DNA from: Trichomonas vaginalis G3
Lineage: Eukaryota > Parabasalia > Trichomonadida > Trichomonadidae
Reading direction: 5' to 3'
Length of the DNA stretch: 21,589 bases
Assembly (NCBI RefSeq): GCF_026262505.1
Contig: NW_026529263.1
Coordinates: 1 to 21,589, forward strand
Shown: positions 19,968-21,589 of the stretch, one piece after another
Layout of the letters: each line of letters begins with the position of its first letter
Numbering within the stretch: position 1 is the stretch's first letter
Notes under the pieces: model-generated
What the model saw: the letters and a program-made list of their open reading frames with translations, nothing else
Told to the model about the DNA's origin: nothing
Databases searched by the model: none
Made by a program: the position numbers and the translations under genes

Positions 19968-21589
19968 TTCTTACTGGATAAATTTTTATGTTTTTTATCT
20001 TTTGACGATTTTTTCTTATCCTTATCTTTCTTCTTGTCCTTGTCCTTCTTTGATTTATCCTTCTTCTTGTCCTTGTCCTTCTTGGACTTCTCTGCTGCAG
20101 GTGGTGTTGGATTCTGTTTGACTTTAGCACTTGGGTCAGGACCTTGTCTTTGAGACTTAGATATAGATTGTTTAGGAGCTGCTGCTTGTTTAGTTGCTTC
20201 AGCTTGTTGTTTAGCTAATTCAGCAGCTTGTTTATCATTCTCTTCTATTTCCTTTGCACCAGTTGCGACTTCATTCTTGAACTTTTGGAGATTCTCAGCA
20301 GCATCCATTACCTTATTCGCTCCTTTAAACAATCCATAAAATTTCTGCCATGGTGATACTGAAGGTATATTTCCACCAATTGCTGGAGGAACTGATGCTT
20401 CAGGAGTTGGAGATGGTGTTTTGTCTGAATTGAGATGCTTTTCTGCTTCAAGAACTTGTGTAGTATTTTTCTCCAGGTATGCTTTTGCAACCTCCTTAAC
20501 TTCTGGACGTTCATTATTTACATCCTGTCTTGGTGTTGATGTTTCAGTAGCGTTTTCCTGAGTTACATTAACAACAGGTTGCTCAACTGCTGAAACATTA
20601 GCTGCTTCAGTAATGTTATGAGTAGTTGAAACATTTCCTGATATACCTTCTCCTGTTGGAACTCTTGGAGCAATTGTTGTGATGTTCGCCATTGCAGGAG
20701 TTGGAGTAGGAGTGTCATCAATCTTTCTGTCAGCTTTCGTCGTTTGCGTTGTAGTATTTGTTGTTTCATTACCATATTTTGATCTTAGTCTGGTAAGCTC
20801 TAACTTCATATGTTCTTCAGGATATGCATACTTATTATATTCACCCTTAATATTCTTTTTCCATTCATCGTATTTATCTTCTGCTGATTTCTTAATTGAT
20901 GCTAGTCCGTTTACAGCCAATTCATCAGTACCGTTATCAGTAGTCTGGTTATATAAAAGATTAGCAGCTGATCTAATTGTGTAATCCGTAAGATTACCAA
21001 AACGCTCTATTGTACCTAATGTTGTGTTCTTCAGTTCCTTTCCAATTCCTTGTGCAGCATCTTTGACTAAATCAGCACCCCATGCACCAAATTGTCTCAC
21101 AGGAGCCGCTATTGATGGTGAAGGAGATGGAGATGGCGATGGAGTTGGTGATGGTGAAGGAGATGGAGATGGTGAAGGAGATGGAGTTGGCGATGGTGTT
21201 GCTGCTTTCGCCTTTCTATCAGCTTCTTCCTTAGCCTTTCTATCTGCTTCTTCTTTCGCCTTTCTATCTGCTTCTTCCTTAGCCTTACGAGCTTTTTCTT
21301 TCTTCTTAAGTTCCTCTAGTTCTTTACGTTCAGCTTCTTCTTTCGCCTTTCGTTCAGCTTCTTCCTTAGCCTTACGAGCTTTTTCTTTCTTCTTAAGCTC
21401 CTCTAGTTCTTTACGTTCAGCTTCTTCTTTCGCCTTTCGTTCAGCTTCTTCCTTAGCCTTACGAGCTTTTTCTTTCTTCTTAAGCTCCTCTAGTTCTTTA
21501 CGTTCAGCTTCTTCTTTCGCCTTTCGTTCAGCTTCTTCCTTAGCCTTACGAGCTTTTTCTTCATAATATTTTGTATACTTATCATCAGC
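19964..21589 (-). CDS. Long repeat-built protein, 5' part beyond the right edge
   Basis: The frame is open from the right edge to 19964, at least 541 residues, with no ATG in view. The part at the edge is a charged helix of 29-residue repeats rich in KAKEEAERK, likely a single long ER/K-type helix or coiled coil. A linker of Ser-Pro and Thr-Pro pairs (about 21105-21199) follows. Then comes a mixed part beginning VRQFGAWGADLVKDAAQGIG, an Asn/Thr-rich part with many NxT or NxS sites, a second helix (AAENLQKFKNEVATGAKEIEEN) and a very basic tail of KKDKDKKKDKSKK units. It looks like an extended virion or core protein that may bind DNA with its tail. The family is unknown. Confidence 0.7.
   Translation of the reverse strand, partial: ADDKYTKYYEEKARKAKEEAERKAKEEAERKELEELKKKEKARKAKEEAERKAKEEAERKELEELKKKEKARKAKEEAERKAKEEAERKELEELKKKEKARKAKEEADRKAKEEADRKAKEEADRKAKAATPSPTPSPSPSPSPSPSPTPSPSPSPSPSIAAPVRQFGAWGADLVKDAAQGIGKELKNTTLGTIERFGNLTDYTIRSAANLLYNQTTDNGTDELAVNGLASIKKSAEDKYDEWKKNIKGEYNKYAYPEEHMKLELTRLRSKYGNETTNTTTQTTKADRKIDDTPTPTPAMANITTIAPRVPTGEGISGNVSTTHNITEAANVSAVEQPVVNVTQENATETSTPRQDVNNERPEVKEVAKAYLEKNTTQVLEAEKHLNSDKTPSPTPEASVPPAIGGNIPSVSPWQKFYGLFKGANKVMDAAENLQKFKNEVATGAKEIEENDKQAAELAKQQAEATKQAAAPKQSISKSQRQGPDPSAKVKQNPTPPAAEKSKKDKDKKKDKSKKDKDKKKDKDKKKSSKDKKHKNLSSKK
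21105..21199 (-). repeat. Ser-Pro/Thr-Pro coding repeat
   Basis: On the minus strand about 32 codons alternate Ser (sometimes Thr) with Pro, using several different Ser codons. It joins the charged helix to the rest of the long protein as a stiff linker. The DNA has a 6-base rhythm. Confidence 0.85.
21281..21554 (-). repeat. 87-bp tandem repeat coding for 29-residue helix units
   Basis: The marker AGCCTTACGAGC recurs with a period of exactly 87 bases from 21281 through 21542, giving three full units and part of a fourth, almost without change. Shorter 24-bp units (KAKEEADR) continue to the left at about 21210-21280. Near-identity of the copies points to recent expansion or ongoing exchange among copies. 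Confidence 0.9.

Larger units (their letters stand above)
2883..21589. mobile_element. Maverick/Polinton DNA element, left end in window, right end outside
   Basis: The stretch carries the family hallmarks: a protein-primed family B DNA polymerase, a retroviral-type integrase, a probable double jelly-roll major capsid protein and a probable minor capsid protein. Genes are compact and on both strands. The left end is placed at an AG dinucleotide at about 2883 (another AG lies at 2888) just before a nested palindrome, because Polinton ends usually begin with AG and host DNA ends shortly before. Only one end is in the window, so neither the terminal inverted repeat nor the target duplication can be confirmed. 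The length exceeds 18.7 kb, at the large end for trichomonad members. It looks young and largely whole in what can be seen, with perhaps two or three genes disturbed. Confidence 0.9.

Noticed and set aside
21024-21566. Plus-strand frame of 180 codons rich in Ser, Ala and Phe
   Set aside because: It is the shadow of the minus-strand charged helix and Ser-Pro repeat, and its composition is explained fully by the opposite strand.
1-21589. tRNA or rRNA genes
   Set aside because: Scanning the gaps by eye showed no T-loop GTTCRANYC with matching stems and no rRNA-like conserved blocks.

Overview
The window looks like nuclear DNA of a trichomonad parabasalid (Trichomonas, Tritrichomonas or a relative). 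It is AT-rich and intronless, and the first host gene has an initiator-like TCACTATT just before its ATG. It is dominated by a very large Maverick/Polinton element, a class known to fill much of the Trichomonas vaginalis genome. The genus call is inference; the element class is well supported by the genes.

Positions 1 to about 2880 are host DNA: the 5' end of an unrecognised gene leaving on the minus strand, a single-pass type II membrane protein with a fringe-like glycosyltransferase look, and a clear eIF4E of the 4EHP (eIF4E2) class. About 130 bases after the eIF4E stop the host sequence gives way to a nested palindrome (about 2894-2939), which I take as one end of the element.

From about 2883 to the right edge (21589) everything reads as one Polinton, more than 18.7 kb long with its other end outside the window. 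In order: probable major capsid protein (-), Pro/Glu-rich small protein (-), small basic protein (+), protein-primed family B DNA polymerase (-), probable minor capsid/penton protein (-), two fibre-type frames ending in a phage-tail-collar-like tip (+), a block of small genes mostly in divergent or convergent pairs, a 15-bp minisatellite between two divergent genes, a Dam-like N6-adenine methyltransferase (-), a small membrane protein (-), a retroviral-type integrase (+), a small protein sharing a motif with the one beside the capsid gene (-), and a long repeat-built protein that runs off the right edge (-). No packaging ATPase or adenovirus-type protease is seen; they may lie beyond the right edge.

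The element looks young and largely whole, with perhaps two or three of its genes disturbed. Its genes sit 10-40 bp apart and many share a leader of the form T-run, A, pyrimidine, 10-25 bases, ATG, unlike the host initiator. The parts give a virus-like plan: polymerase and integrase for replication and insertion, capsid and penton for a shell, fibres for attachment, and a methyltransferase that may mark element DNA. GATC is denser than expected around the methyltransferase.
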